Source of the DNA: Lachnospiraceae bacterium UBA6987
GTDB lineage: Bacteria > Bacillota > Clostridia > Lachnospirales > Lachnospiraceae
DNA length: 53,917 bases
NCBI GenBank assembly: GCA_002449955.1
Contig: DJYD01000022.1
Span: forward strand, 1-53,917
Direction of reading: 5' to 3'
The translations under genes and the position numbers were made by a program. The notes beneath the pieces were generated by a model. That model ran no database searches. It saw only the letters and a list, made by a program, of their open reading frames with translations, and was not told the DNA's origin. This document shows, piece by piece, positions 26,601-34,156 of the stretch. How positions within the stretch are numbered: position 1 is the stretch's first letter; each line of letters starts with the position of its first letter.

Positions 26601-29600
26601 GATCTTCCATCATTTGTTTTAACCGTAATATTCTCCGGATTAATGCAAGAATAGTAAAACCATTTCACACCGTCCGTTTCATTTTCATACCCATTAGTTC
26701 CTTCAAAGACAGTTCCATCAGCAGCTTCGATTGAAGTGACGGGATTCAGAATGATGGTTACGGATAATCTTGCCTTCGAGGTACCCAAGACAAAGATTTC
26801 GTCATACGTTTTTCCTGTTGTTAGTTGATGCTCAAAGCTCTGCTCAGTTTCAAAACAGTATGTATAACTCCACCATGTATTATACTTTTTTTCCAAGGCA
26901 AAACATACGGTATCTACACTTCCTGAATATGTTTCTCCATCGTTAGTCACAACAGATATATATTGAGGAGTTACGCCATAGTAGCGATACCATTTTTCCG
27001 AGCCGGATTCAATATAAGCACCATTGGTGTATTCACATACCTTAGTATCATCTGCTTTAATAGATACAATTGGAGATGGTTTTATCGTTACTTGATAAAC
27101 GGTTTCTTTTCCATTTATTATAAAAACAGCATTGTAGGTTTCCCCGGGCTTTAATTCATTGTCCTTGCCTTGTGATTCCGCTAATTGATACTCATAGTAG
27201 AACTGTTCCCCATACATATTATTAAGATCTTGACATACCTTATCGGGCGTACCTGAATACACGCCACTCCTAGTTGTCACTGAAATGAACTCAGGAGAAT
27301 ATTGTGTATAGTAGAACCATCCGCCTTGTGAATCATTTTCATATTTACCCTTTGTTCCTTCATAAATGTAAATATTCTCAGCTTCGACAAACAGAATAGG
27401 ATTGTTATCGCCCTCATCAATTATTGATATATTAAAGCTTTCTTGTAATTCGCCTACATTGACCGATAATATCGATGTTCCTGCCTGCGTATTATCAAAT
27501 CCACTGATCATGTAATTTTCCATAGAAAAACTTTCCTGTGTTCCGTCGTCATACGTAAACAGCAAAGTGCCTCCTGTCAGATCAAGACTTTCTCCAATCT
27601 GATAGTTCAGCTTATATGGAAGATTCGTGATTTTAATTGTCTGAAGATAATGCATCGTCGTTTCAGAAAGATCTGAATCCTCTGAAATCGTGACCTTGCG
27701 ATTCCAATCCGTTTCAGAACCGGAATAATAAAGATCCTGCACGAAATGCCCTGTAATTCTCAATTCTGATAAGTTTGCCGGAATATACAGCGACTTTATG
27801 CAACCACTCCCCATGCCTTGATAGATACTTAAGTTTTCTTTTCCTTCAAAGATCAACTTGTCAAGGTAATTAATATAATCATGCATTTGCATGTATGATA
27901 ATTCAGAACCACTCTCAACACGCATTTCCCTCAGTCTCTCGGCTCCATAAAAAGCATACAGCCCAATAGACTGAATACCCTTTGGCAAGTAGATGCTTTT
28001 TATATCAGATCCGTTAAATGCGCAGTAACCAACACCTGTTATTTGCTGGTCATCAATCACGGACGGAATAATAAAGTCTTCAGTCCATGAATCCCCTTCT
28101 CCGTTAATATATGTACCAAGCACCTCCCCTTGATAGGCATAATTATATCCTCGGCTTTCATGCGATCTGGTCTTATCAGAACAATAAAGCGTTGTTTGGG
28201 TCGGATGATAAATGACATAATAATTATCTGCTTCTAATTCCCCTAATGTTATCTCTTCTGTTATCAATCCCCAATCAACTCCGTCATACAAACAAGTTGA
28301 TTTGATCTTAGTTGCTTTCCATTGTTCTTCTGAGCCGGCATAATAAATACTTTTTAGGTTATAGCAGCCAAAGAAAGTCCTACAAAATCCGTGATTGGCA
28401 TTACGGATATCTACAGGATTTCCACTAGTATATTTATCCCCAAAATCATTATTTCCTAATATGGTAATACTATCTGGAAGATACACTGTTTGAAGATTAG
28501 AATGGTTACTGAATCCTTCACCAAGAATACTGTCAACGCCTTGATCAACAACAACCACCTGAATCTGGTCAATATAAACTGCCCAAGGCACATGATTTCT
28601 TTTTACATCAAGTGTACCCTCACCGGTGATGGTCAGGGTGTTTGTCGCGTCATCAAATTCCCAGGAAAGATTATCTCCGCAAGAATGAGCTTCAGTAACT
28701 GTCAACTCACCAATATATTTCCATACATTGTAGTCTGTGGAAGCTGCGTTATTCCAGTTGATCTCGCAAGTATTCCTGCTTGTCCCTGCTTCCGTTTGAA
28801 TGCCTGTAATTTTGATGGTGATTGTATCTGTTCCGGCCAAGGCAACACTTGTGTTTTCACCATGTATAAGAGCTGTTTCAGTTCCGTCAAACCATACGGT
28901 ACCATCTGCTGTCAAGGCAGTTCCATCATACACCTGTTCAGCACTGTCAGTATAAATCGACAGATCCGCGGGCATTACTCGAAGCTTGCCAAACTGATCT
29001 GCTCCTCGCACATAATAATCTTCATTTTCAACCGTCCAGGTAAATTCATTGTCAACAGCCCCCTCAGAAACGTGAGCAACTTTCGCAGATGATGTCGGTG
29101 TGATGGTCAATTTATCACCGGTAGAGAGTGTAAACTGCGTTCTGCCTTCCGTTCCTACAATTATATCTTCTCCATAAATCACAGTATAGGTTTGATTGGA
29201 ATGCGTCGTCCCATCATAAGTCCATCTACCATCTGCTGATTCAACCTTCAATTCTCTTACATTTTCAACGGTAACATCATAAGCTACGGCGAAAGCCCCT
29301 ACATTAACTGTCAAAGTTTGTGTTCCCGGTTCCGTATTGTTAAATCCGCTGATCATGTAGCTTTCCATCGGAAAGCTTTCCTGTGTTCCATCATCATACG
29401 TAAACAGCAAAGTGCCTCCTGTCAGATCAAGAGACTCTCCTATTCTATAATGCAGCTTATCCGGAAGATTGGTAAATTCTAAACTCTGGAGAAAATGCAG
29501 TGTTGTCGCTGATGAGTCAATGTTTACGGGAACATCAACTTGATCGTTCCAATCTCCTGCTGTCCCTGCATAGTAAATATTCTTTAAAGGTATTATGGAA

Positions 29601-32233
29601 TAAGAATTGTTATAAATATGGGCTGTAAAAGATTTCAAGTCAGAGGGAAGGAACAATTGATCTATTCTGCACCATCCATCAATCGTTACTGCACCAGAGC
29701 CACGCACAATCATCTTGTGTAGTTGAGCAGCACTAAAAGGAGCATCATGGGAATTGCCACCTGGATCTGCACCATTTTCATAGATCACTTCAGTAAGTTT
29801 CGAGCACCCCGAAAAAGCCAAAAAGCCTACTTCCTGTATGCTGGAAGGAATAACGACTTTTTCATAATCCTGGCCATTGAATGCAGAGTATGAAATACCT
29901 GTAACAGATAATCCATCAATCTCTGAAGGAACTATCAAATTCTTGTTCCAATAGTCTCCGGGGCTGGTAATGACAGCCCCTCCGAACTGTCCCCAATTCT
30001 CACGATAGCAAAAGCCTTTATTTTCATATTTTCTGGTAATATCTTGACAATGAAGTACAGTCTGCGAAGGATGATAAATGACATATATGCCGACGTCTTC
30101 AAGTTCGCCCAATGAATGCGTTTCATCGGGATATGATAATTCATTTCCGATCACTTCTTCCGTTACTTCTATTGCTTTCCATTGTTCCTCTGTTCCAAGG
30201 TAGTAAATATCCTTTAAATTGTAACAGCCAAAGAATGTTCCACAAAAACCCCCGTCATTTCTGGATGCATTTAACTCCCTGCCAAGATGACGAATTCCCG
30301 CAGGAAGCGTAATGCTCTCAAGACTGCTGCAGTTCGCAAATGTTCCATTTTCAATTACAGTTAAACTATCCGGAAGGCTGATTGTCTGCAGATTATGGCA
30401 GTCGGAAAAACCGAAAATAGATGTAGTCCCTTCGTGAATAACTATATTTTTTATTTGTTCTTTATACTTATACCAGGGAATAACACCGGAGCTTTCACTT
30501 GAAAGACTCATCTCACCTGTTCCAGTTACTGTCAGTGTGCCGGTTACATCATCAAAACTCCAGGTTAGATTTTCTCCACAAGATCCGCTGGACATCTGAG
30601 GCTCAATAGATATTCCATACACCGCACTTTTGCCACTGCATGTCAGAAGCACCTCATAAGTATCCCCCGCAATGAACTGTTTTTCATAGGATTGCGTATC
30701 CTTATAATTATATTTAAAGACCGGTTCCGCATCATACTTCTCATTCATTTCTTGACAAACAGAATAAAGACTGCCCTTATAGATTTTCCCGTCACTGGTT
30801 TTAACTGTCACGCTTTCCGGCTCAATACAATCATATTTGAGCCATTTCTTATTGCCATCTGTGATGATCCTACAATGCGTTCCTTCAAGAATATTGATTC
30901 CTTCTGCTTCAATGGACTCAATTGGAAAACCAATTATTGTTACACCATAAGCAAAGGTCATTCCTGCAAAAGAAAGCACCGATTTATATGTTTTTCCGAG
31001 TTCAAACTGATTGCTGTAACTTTGTTCAACAACATATTGATAATTGTAATCAAACCTGACATGATAATCTTCATACAGTTCATTTGAGATATCGTAAATA
31101 GGCCCTGAATATGTCTTTTCTGCAGTTTTGACCTCAATATCCGAAGGTGCAATATTGAAATATTCAAACCAAAATGTGTCTCCATGATACTCTCTTTCGC
31201 AATGTGTTCCCTCGTATATCGTTATATCAGCTGCATTTATTGAGATAATCGGCGTTTCCTTTATCAAAATCTCATACTGCACAGTCATTGGGCCAATAGT
31301 AAGTTCCGCCGAATATGTTTTTCCTCCGCTGAACTGGTTTTCATAATTTTGCGAAACAGAAAAGCTACAATTATAACCTAACCATAATTCATATGTCTCC
31401 CCAAGTTCATTGATAACGCTCTCAATAGTTCCAGAATAAACATTGCCGTCTGACATTGAAAGTGTTATCCCCTCCGGCTGAGGACAGTCGTAGCAAAACC
31501 ATGCTTCTCCGTTTTCAGCGATGGCATAATATCCGTTGCTACCTTCATAGATCGTTTTATTTATTGCAGAAACAGACAGAATTTCTGGTACAGCCGCAAC
31601 CATAAGTGGGATACTACCAGTTATTTCACTACTAAGGAACTTGACCGCAACAATGTAGACCGTATCTTTTTGTAACGAATAGTCAATCCTGAAATTACCG
31701 CCATTTCCCCCATCGTCATTTTCTGTCAGCAGGTTCATTTTTTCATCATAAAGGTATCCATAAGTATCTTCGTCAGATATAGAATAGAACCTGTAATTCC
31801 CTGTTTCATTCGGCATAAATCTTAAATATGCCAAATCACCACCATTACTAATTACAGCTGTTATTTCAACATTGAGTTCAATTGTCGGATAATCATCAGA
31901 TGAACTATTTATCTCGAACTGGCTGTCTTCCGAAGATGCCTCCTCTGCGGAATAATCATTGGATTGACTCTCTTCACTTTCCATACTCTCTTCAAAAGAT
32001 GTTTCTATGTCAGCTGTATTATTCTCAGACGATTGCACTTGAAAAGGAGCTTCCTCTGGCTGATTTATCTGCTGAAAATCCTCCTCCAAAGCTTCATCGA
32101 CAAACGAAGTTGTTTCCTCTGCAATTGTTTTTTCAGGTTCATTCTCAGTGCTCTCTTCCGCGTATGCTGGAACATGCATAACAGACAGGCACATTGCAAC
32201 ACAAAGCAGCATTGACAATAATCTCTTTTTCAT
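23612..32233 (-). CDS. giant SLH-anchored surface protein with 12 novel repeats and BspA-like LRR modules
   Basis: A 2873-residue secreted protein. A signal peptide with cleavage after AYA (about 25) is followed by an acidic Ser/Glu linker to 112 and a PPC-like beta domain (about 115-215). Three copies of an unrecognised repeat of about 110 residues (218-546) come next. Two modules of BspA-type leucine-rich repeats plus a bacterial Ig-like domain follow (about 551-990 and 1185-1605). Nine more repeats (1613-2608), a Big2 domain (2609-2682) and three SLH-like domains (2683-2873) close the protein. The SLH part should hold it on the wall polymer. The domains suggest adhesion. It is visibly more AT-rich than its neighbours. 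The RBS AAGGTGG precedes the ATG. Confidence 0.93.
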   Translation of the reverse strand: MKKRLLSMLLCVAMCLSVMHVPAYAEESTENEPEKTIAEETTSFVDEALEEDFQQINQPEEAPFQVQSSENNTADIETSFEESMESEESQSNDYSAEEASSEDSQFEINSSSDDYPTIELNVEITAVISNGGDLAYLRFMPNETGNYRFYSISDEDTYGYLYDEKMNLLTENDDGGNGGNFRIDYSLQKDTVYIVAVKFLSSEITGSIPLMVAAVPEILSVSAINKTIYEGSNGYYAIAENGEAWFCYDCPQPEGITLSMSDGNVYSGTIESVINELGETYELWLGYNCSFSVSQNYENQFSGGKTYSAELTIGPMTVQYEILIKETPIISINAADITIYEGTHCEREYHGDTFWFEYFNIAPSDIEVKTAEKTYSGPIYDISNELYEDYHVRFDYNYQYVVEQSYSNQFELGKTYKSVLSFAGMTFAYGVTIIGFPIESIEAEGINILEGTHCRIITDGNKKWLKYDCIEPESVTVKTSDGKIYKGSLYSVCQEMNEKYDAEPVFKYNYKDTQSYEKQFIAGDTYEVLLTCSGKSAVYGISIEPQMSSGSCGENLTWSFDDVTGTLTVTGTGEMSLSSESSGVIPWYKYKEQIKNIVIHEGTTSIFGFSDCHNLQTISLPDSLTVIENGTFANCSSLESITLPAGIRHLGRELNASRNDGGFCGTFFGCYNLKDIYYLGTEEQWKAIEVTEEVIGNELSYPDETHSLGELEDVGIYVIYHPSQTVLHCQDITRKYENKGFCYRENWGQFGGAVITSPGDYWNKNLIVPSEIDGLSVTGISYSAFNGQDYEKVVIPSSIQEVGFLAFSGCSKLTEVIYENGADPGGNSHDAPFSAAQLHKMIVRGSGAVTIDGWCRIDQLFLPSDLKSFTAHIYNNSYSIIPLKNIYYAGTAGDWNDQVDVPVNIDSSATTLHFLQSLEFTNLPDKLHYRIGESLDLTGGTLLFTYDDGTQESFPMESYMISGFNNTEPGTQTLTVNVGAFAVAYDVTVENVRELKVESADGRWTYDGTTHSNQTYTVIYGEDIIVGTEGRTQFTLSTGDKLTITPTSSAKVAHVSEGAVDNEFTWTVENEDYYVRGADQFGKLRVMPADLSIYTDSAEQVYDGTALTADGTVWFDGTETALIHGENTSVALAGTDTITIKITGIQTEAGTSRNTCEINWNNAASTDYNVWKYIGELTVTEAHSCGDNLSWEFDDATNTLTITGEGTLDVKRNHVPWAVYIDQIQVVVVDQGVDSILGEGFSNHSNLQTVYLPDSITILGNNDFGDKYTSGNPVDIRNANHGFCRTFFGCYNLKSIYYAGSEEQWKATKIKSTCLYDGVDWGLITEEITLGELEADNYYVIYHPTQTTLYCSDKTRSHESRGYNYAYQGEVLGTYINGEGDSWTEDFIIPSVIDDQQITGVGYCAFNGSDIKSIYLPKGIQSIGLYAFYGAERLREMRVESGSELSYMQMHDYINYLDKLIFEGKENLSIYQGMGSGCIKSLYIPANLSELRITGHFVQDLYYSGSETDWNRKVTISEDSDLSETTMHYLQTIKITNLPYKLNYQIGESLDLTGGTLLFTYDDGTQESFSMENYMISGFDNTQAGTSILSVNVGELQESFNISIIDEGDNNPILFVEAENIYIYEGTKGKYENDSQGGWFYYTQYSPEFISVTTRSGVYSGTPDKVCQDLNNMYGEQFYYEYQLAESQGKDNELKPGETYNAVFIINGKETVYQVTIKPSPIVSIKADDTKVCEYTNGAYIESGSEKWYRYYGVTPQYISVVTNDGETYSGSVDTVCFALEKKYNTWWSYTYCFETEQSFEHQLTTGKTYDEIFVLGTSKARLSVTIILNPVTSIEAADGTVFEGTNGYENETDGVKWFYYSCINPENITVKTNDGRSYSGNVWWVAEQIQDKYGITVDQYYCNYVIEQDYNNRFTAGHSYDAVLHFLGKQAEYKVSIVKNPIASVQAYDVTIYEKNYGYYQQEKDRAEWFYYSNVEPEKIVVVTTDGDIYSGEVYQVLNELRDVYGESLNCDYYFSDYQSSDHQFDVGQYAAELNLLGKRASYTVTILAAPFREISATDTSVFEWNYGEYRENDGQEWFYYYETEPDTVSVTTIDGKEYSGSLSEVSNALYDVYGYWFYFHYHYIEEQSYSNQLKKDNTYDAVVTLCGKEAVYNVSIKENPIASVEASGVTIYEDCNGWIERESDGEEWFYYSAVPPKQLTVKTKDGAVLSGTYDEVCSKLHLKYGEWLHCFNEYVEKQSFNHQFTAGGTYDAVTTICGKRVNYKVTIVENPIVSVKAYSRSIYANNRGFFVREDDGEEWYYYSALEPERISVTTGDGEVYSGDLYQVLNDLNSKYAFWSEQYDYNYYFVESQSIDHQFTAGHTYKAEFVMMGKIATYSVTILANPIWMVSATDATTFENSFGRYREDSGVEWFYYYGIEPETVTVTAMDGEVYSGSFDDVNSDLYDAYGEWFDFYYHFTSDQSYLNQFKIGCTYESVVELCGKRTEYNVSIAENPIISIEAYNTTIYEGDFGWLTQDEDGNEWFCYSCPEPDQMTVRTSDGESFSGSSYSVYQNLYDKYGKHINYYSSFVDEQSFENQFSVGNTYEALLTFGGRKAVYGVSIKPARVILDRYSLKITVNSSETLTASTYYGNPVAVTWSSSDANIASVDSNGRVTANAVGKAVITASNDHSSASCEVSVLFTDVTSGYYYNPVYWAAENGITKGYGDGSFGVGRNCQRRELMIFLWRYAGKPIKDKYGIVYGDARRLFNDLSSYGATTDTNKAIAWAYKEGIVKGYSDGGFHPTASIVRKDVMIMLYRYAGKPSVSGTLTFTDCTKLNKNSDTYRSILWGSQKGITKGYSSGEYAGQFGTNLNCLREQIVTFLYRFNNLKN
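24410..27397 (-). repeat. second array: nine copies of the ~110-residue repeat
   Basis: Residues 1613-1721, 1722-1831, 1832-1942, 1943-2052, 2053-2162, 2163-2273, 2274-2387, 2388-2497 and 2498-2608. Copies 7, 8 and 9 resemble copies 10, 11 and 12 respectively more than their direct neighbours. Examples are YQVLNEL/YQVLNDL and DHQF in 7 and 10, the SATD start and WFYYY in 8 and 11, and NGW/FGW with WFxYS in 9 and 12. This shows a higher-order unit of three repeats, about 1 kb. Confidence 0.85.
27419..28681 (-). repeat. LRR/Ig-like module, copy 2
   Basis: Residues about 1185-1605: the same order of CGxNLSWEFDD, YLPDSITIL, IYYAGSEEQWKA, IYHPTQT and GGTLLFTYDDGTQESF as in copy 1. The Ig-like part is nearly identical at DNA level while the LRR part has diverged, as if gene conversion or a recent duplication touched only the end. 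Confidence 0.85.
29261..30583 (-). repeat. LRR/Ig-like module, copy 1
   Basis: Residues about 551-990: CGxNLTWSFDD, a BspA-type leucine-rich region with SLPDSLTVI and the IYYLGTEEQWKA insert, and an Ig-like domain with GGTLLFTYDDGTQESF. It is a direct duplicate of 27419-28681. Near 29398-29435 a stretch of about 38 bases is identical to the copy at 27551-27588. Confidence 0.85.
30596..31582 (-). repeat. first array: three copies of a ~110-residue protein repeat
   Basis: Residues 218-328, 329-437 and 438-546 of the surface protein. Each has an opening S(I/V)xA, a TIYEG-like strand, a W-F-x-Y segment followed by P-E, a DGxxYSG turn, Q-S-Y-x-x-Q-F, a GxTY strand and a closing xYxVxI. Copies differ at most positions, so they are old duplications compared with the second array. 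Confidence 0.85.
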
Positions 32234-32365
32234 TTTTCCACCTTCGCTTTTTGCATAATTAATTCGTTAAAGAGCTTGATTCTAACATTATTCCGTTCAT
32301 TTGACACGGCTTATTTATTTTATCACAAGGACGCAACAATTTGTAATTTATATTTTACATAATAA

Positions 32366-32395
32366 ATAAAAAAGTGGGATTCAAACGAGTCCCAC
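32366..32395 (-). terminator. intrinsic terminator of the ECF S-component gene
   Basis: Leftward GTGGGA (32395-32390) pairs with TCCCAC (32379-32374), and TTTTTTATTTATT follows. It lies 20 bp after the stop codon and isolates this gene from the surface-protein gene. Confidence 0.85.
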
Positions 32396-32415
32396 TCTTC
32401 ATACTAAGCCCTCTC

Positions 32416-32940
32416 TCATTGAAAACTCTTCTGATACAACTTTTTCAGTCCGCATTTCCAGACAAGAAGCCAGGCGCAGACAGCGCCGACTGCGGCCTGC
32501 AGGATCTGGTAGGGGAGCTTGAGCATGGCAGCTTCCGGCGTGCCGTAAATGTAGGCACGGCCAAAGGTGTAGCCGGCTACCATGATGACTGCGCCGACAG
32601 CGAGTGCCGGTACCGAAGCAAGCTTCTGCTCCTTTTTCAGCAGTCTCTGTGACAGCAGGGAGATGGCAACCGCCTGCAGTCCGTGAGTCACGAGCGATAC
32701 AAACATCGGGGTCGGATAGAAAAACAGATCCCCGAGAAAGGCTCCGACTCCGCCGACCAGAAATGCCGAGAACGGATCCATTAACAGCGCTGCAGTATCG
32801 ATCACCACATCATTTAGATACAGGTGTCCACCGGGCACCGGTATGCTGAAGCTGCTCATAAAAACATTCAGCGCCATAAACAGTCCGGTTACGCAGATCC
32901 AAAGTACCATTTTATGATTTCTCTCTGACGGCTTTGCCAT
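32416..32940 (-). CDS. ECF transporter S component
   Basis: A 174-residue integral membrane protein with five or six helices. It belongs to the ECF-type S components that bind a vitamin or its precursor and share an energising T/A module made elsewhere in the genome. GGHLYLNDVVIDTAALLMDP and GGVGAFLGDLFFYP are typical of S components in the HmpT/ThiW/PdxU-like group. The start at 32940 has GAGGAGAG six bases upstream. It is divergent from a MocR-type (PLP-linked) regulator, which suggests but does not prove a vitamin B6 substrate. Its own terminator follows. Confidence 0.85.
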   Translation of the reverse strand: MAKPSERNHKMVLWICVTGLFMALNVFMSSFSIPVPGGHLYLNDVVIDTAALLMDPFSAFLVGGVGAFLGDLFFYPTPMFVSLVTHGLQAVAISLLSQRLLKKEQKLASVPALAVGAVIMVAGYTFGRAYIYGTPEAAMLKLPYQILQAAVGAVCAWLLVWKCGLKKLYQKSFQ

Positions 32941-32963
32941 TGTATTCTCTCCTCTAATGGGTA

Positions 32964-32992
32964 TTGTCAAATGTTTAAGAATATCATATACT
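32964..32992 (+). promoter_or_regulatory. sigma-A promoter of the MocR-type gene
   Basis: TTGTCA (32964-32969), 17-base spacer, TATACT (32987-32992). It sits in the divergent gap of about 105 bp and overlaps one arm of an inverted repeat. Confidence 0.65.
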
Positions 32993-33006
32993 GAAATTGA
33001 TATGAT
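32983..33006. promoter_or_regulatory. candidate operator: inverted repeat ATCATAT-N10-ATATGAT
   Basis: ATCATAT (32983-32989) and ATATGAT (33000-33006) form a perfect inverted repeat in the gap between the ECF gene and the MocR-type gene. It overlaps the -10 of the rightward promoter, as expected for an autoregulatory site. The assignment is inferred from position; AT-rich palindromes can arise by chance. Confidence 0.4.
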
Positions 33007-33045
33007 TAAAATGTTCAGAATGGAGTTTTTTTATAAGGTCAGATG

Positions 33046-34119
33046 ATGAATCACGAAGAAAAATACATGCAGCTGTACCAGCGCATCCGTAAAGAAATCA
33101 TCGAGGGGGCCTGGCCGCATGGCAGCCGCCTCCCCTCAAAGCGCACCCTTGCCGCAGAAAACGGCATCAGCGTAGTAACCGTCGAGCATGCCTTCAGTCT
33201 CCTCTGTGATGAAGGCTATGCCGAAAGCAGACCGCGCAGCGGATACTATGTGACGTACCGGGCAGGTGATCTCTACGCGCAGCCGGGCGCAAAGGCAGCC
33301 GCCGAATCTTCCCCTGTCTTTGCGGGGGAACCGGACCCCGGCGATGCGGCACCGCTTTTTCCCTATTCTGTCCTGTCCCGTGCCATGCGCAAGGTGCTTG
33401 CCTTACAAGGCGAAAAACTGCTGATCAAATCTCCCGGCAGCGGCCTTCCCGAATTGAAGGACGCCATCTCCGCCTACCTGATGCGTTCAAGAGGCATCAG
33501 GGTCTCCCGCGAACAAATCATTATCGGAAGCGGAGCAGAATACCTGTACGGGATCGTTGTCCAGCTGCTCGGCCATGACTGCATCTATGCGCTGGAAGAT
33601 CCCTCATATGAAAAAATCCGCCGCGTTTACGAAATGAACGGTGTGAAGACCGAGCTGCTCGCCATGGGAAATGACGGGATCCTCTCTTCTGCGCTAAGCG
33701 CCAGCCGCGCCGCAGTGCTTCATGTCACCCCGTACAACAGCTGGCCAAGCAGAGTTACCGCCTCCGCTTCCAAACGGGCCGAATATATCCGCTGGGCGCA
33801 GGCCAGAGAGGCCTATATTGTTGAAGATGATTACGACTCAGAATTCACGCTGCTTTCCAAGCCGGAAGATACGCTCTTTTCCCTCGAGCCCGATCACCGT
33901 GTGCTTTATCTCAACACCTTTTCCCGCACCATTGCGCCTTCCCTGCGCGCAGGTTATCTTGTGCTGCCGCCTGACCTTGTTCCTCTTTATGAGGAAAAAA
34001 TGGGCTTCATCTCCTGTACGGTTCCTGTTTTCGAACAGTATCTGCTTGCAGAGCTCATTGAAGACGGCGATTTCGAGCGGCACATCAACCGGGTAAGAAG
34101 ACAAAGAAGAAAAGCCTGA
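33046..34119 (+). CDS. MocR-type transcription regulator, C-terminally truncated
   Basis: A 357-residue GntR-winged-helix plus aminotransferase-fold regulator. The wHTH (about 5-70) shows GSRLPSKRTLA and GYAESRPRSGYYV. The aminotransferase domain begins near 100 and contains VEDDYDSEF. Full-length MocR proteins have about 460-480 residues; this one stops after HINRVRRQRRKA, losing about 100 C-terminal residues. The PLP-binding lysine in the usual TFSK motif is an arginine (TFSRTIAPSLR, CGC codon near 33927). The stop codon lies within the glnS terminator hairpin. The second ATG (33046) fits AAGG better than 33043. It may be a decaying gene or a PLP-independent repressor. Confidence 0.85.
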   Translation: MNHEEKYMQLYQRIRKEIIEGAWPHGSRLPSKRTLAAENGISVVTVEHAFSLLCDEGYAESRPRSGYYVTYRAGDLYAQPGAKAAAESSPVFAGEPDPGDAAPLFPYSVLSRAMRKVLALQGEKLLIKSPGSGLPELKDAISAYLMRSRGIRVSREQIIIGSGAEYLYGIVVQLLGHDCIYALEDPSYEKIRRVYEMNGVKTELLAMGNDGILSSALSASRAAVLHVTPYNSWPSRVTASASKRAEYIRWAQAREAYIVEDDYDSEFTLLSKPEDTLFSLEPDHRVLYLNTFSRTIAPSLRAGYLVLPPDLVPLYEEKMGFISCTVPVFEQYLLAELIEDGDFERHINRVRRQRRKA

Positions 34120-34140
34120 CCGCAAAAGGTCAGGCTTTCC
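34107..34140 (-). terminator. intrinsic terminator of glnS, overlapping the MocR-type stop codon
   Basis: AAAGCCTGACC pairs with GGTCAGGCTTT around a six-base loop. Leftward it is followed by TTTTCTTCTTT, so it serves glnS. Rightward the tract is weak. The MocR-type TGA (34117-34119) lies in the left arm. Confidence 0.85.
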
Positions 34141-34156
34141 ATTTTGGATATTTGTC

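Noticed and set aside
24410..27397. Long regular repeats that could suggest a CRISPR or satellite array
   Set aside because: The period is about 330 bases, the copies are diverged, and all lie in one open reading frame. They are protein repeats.
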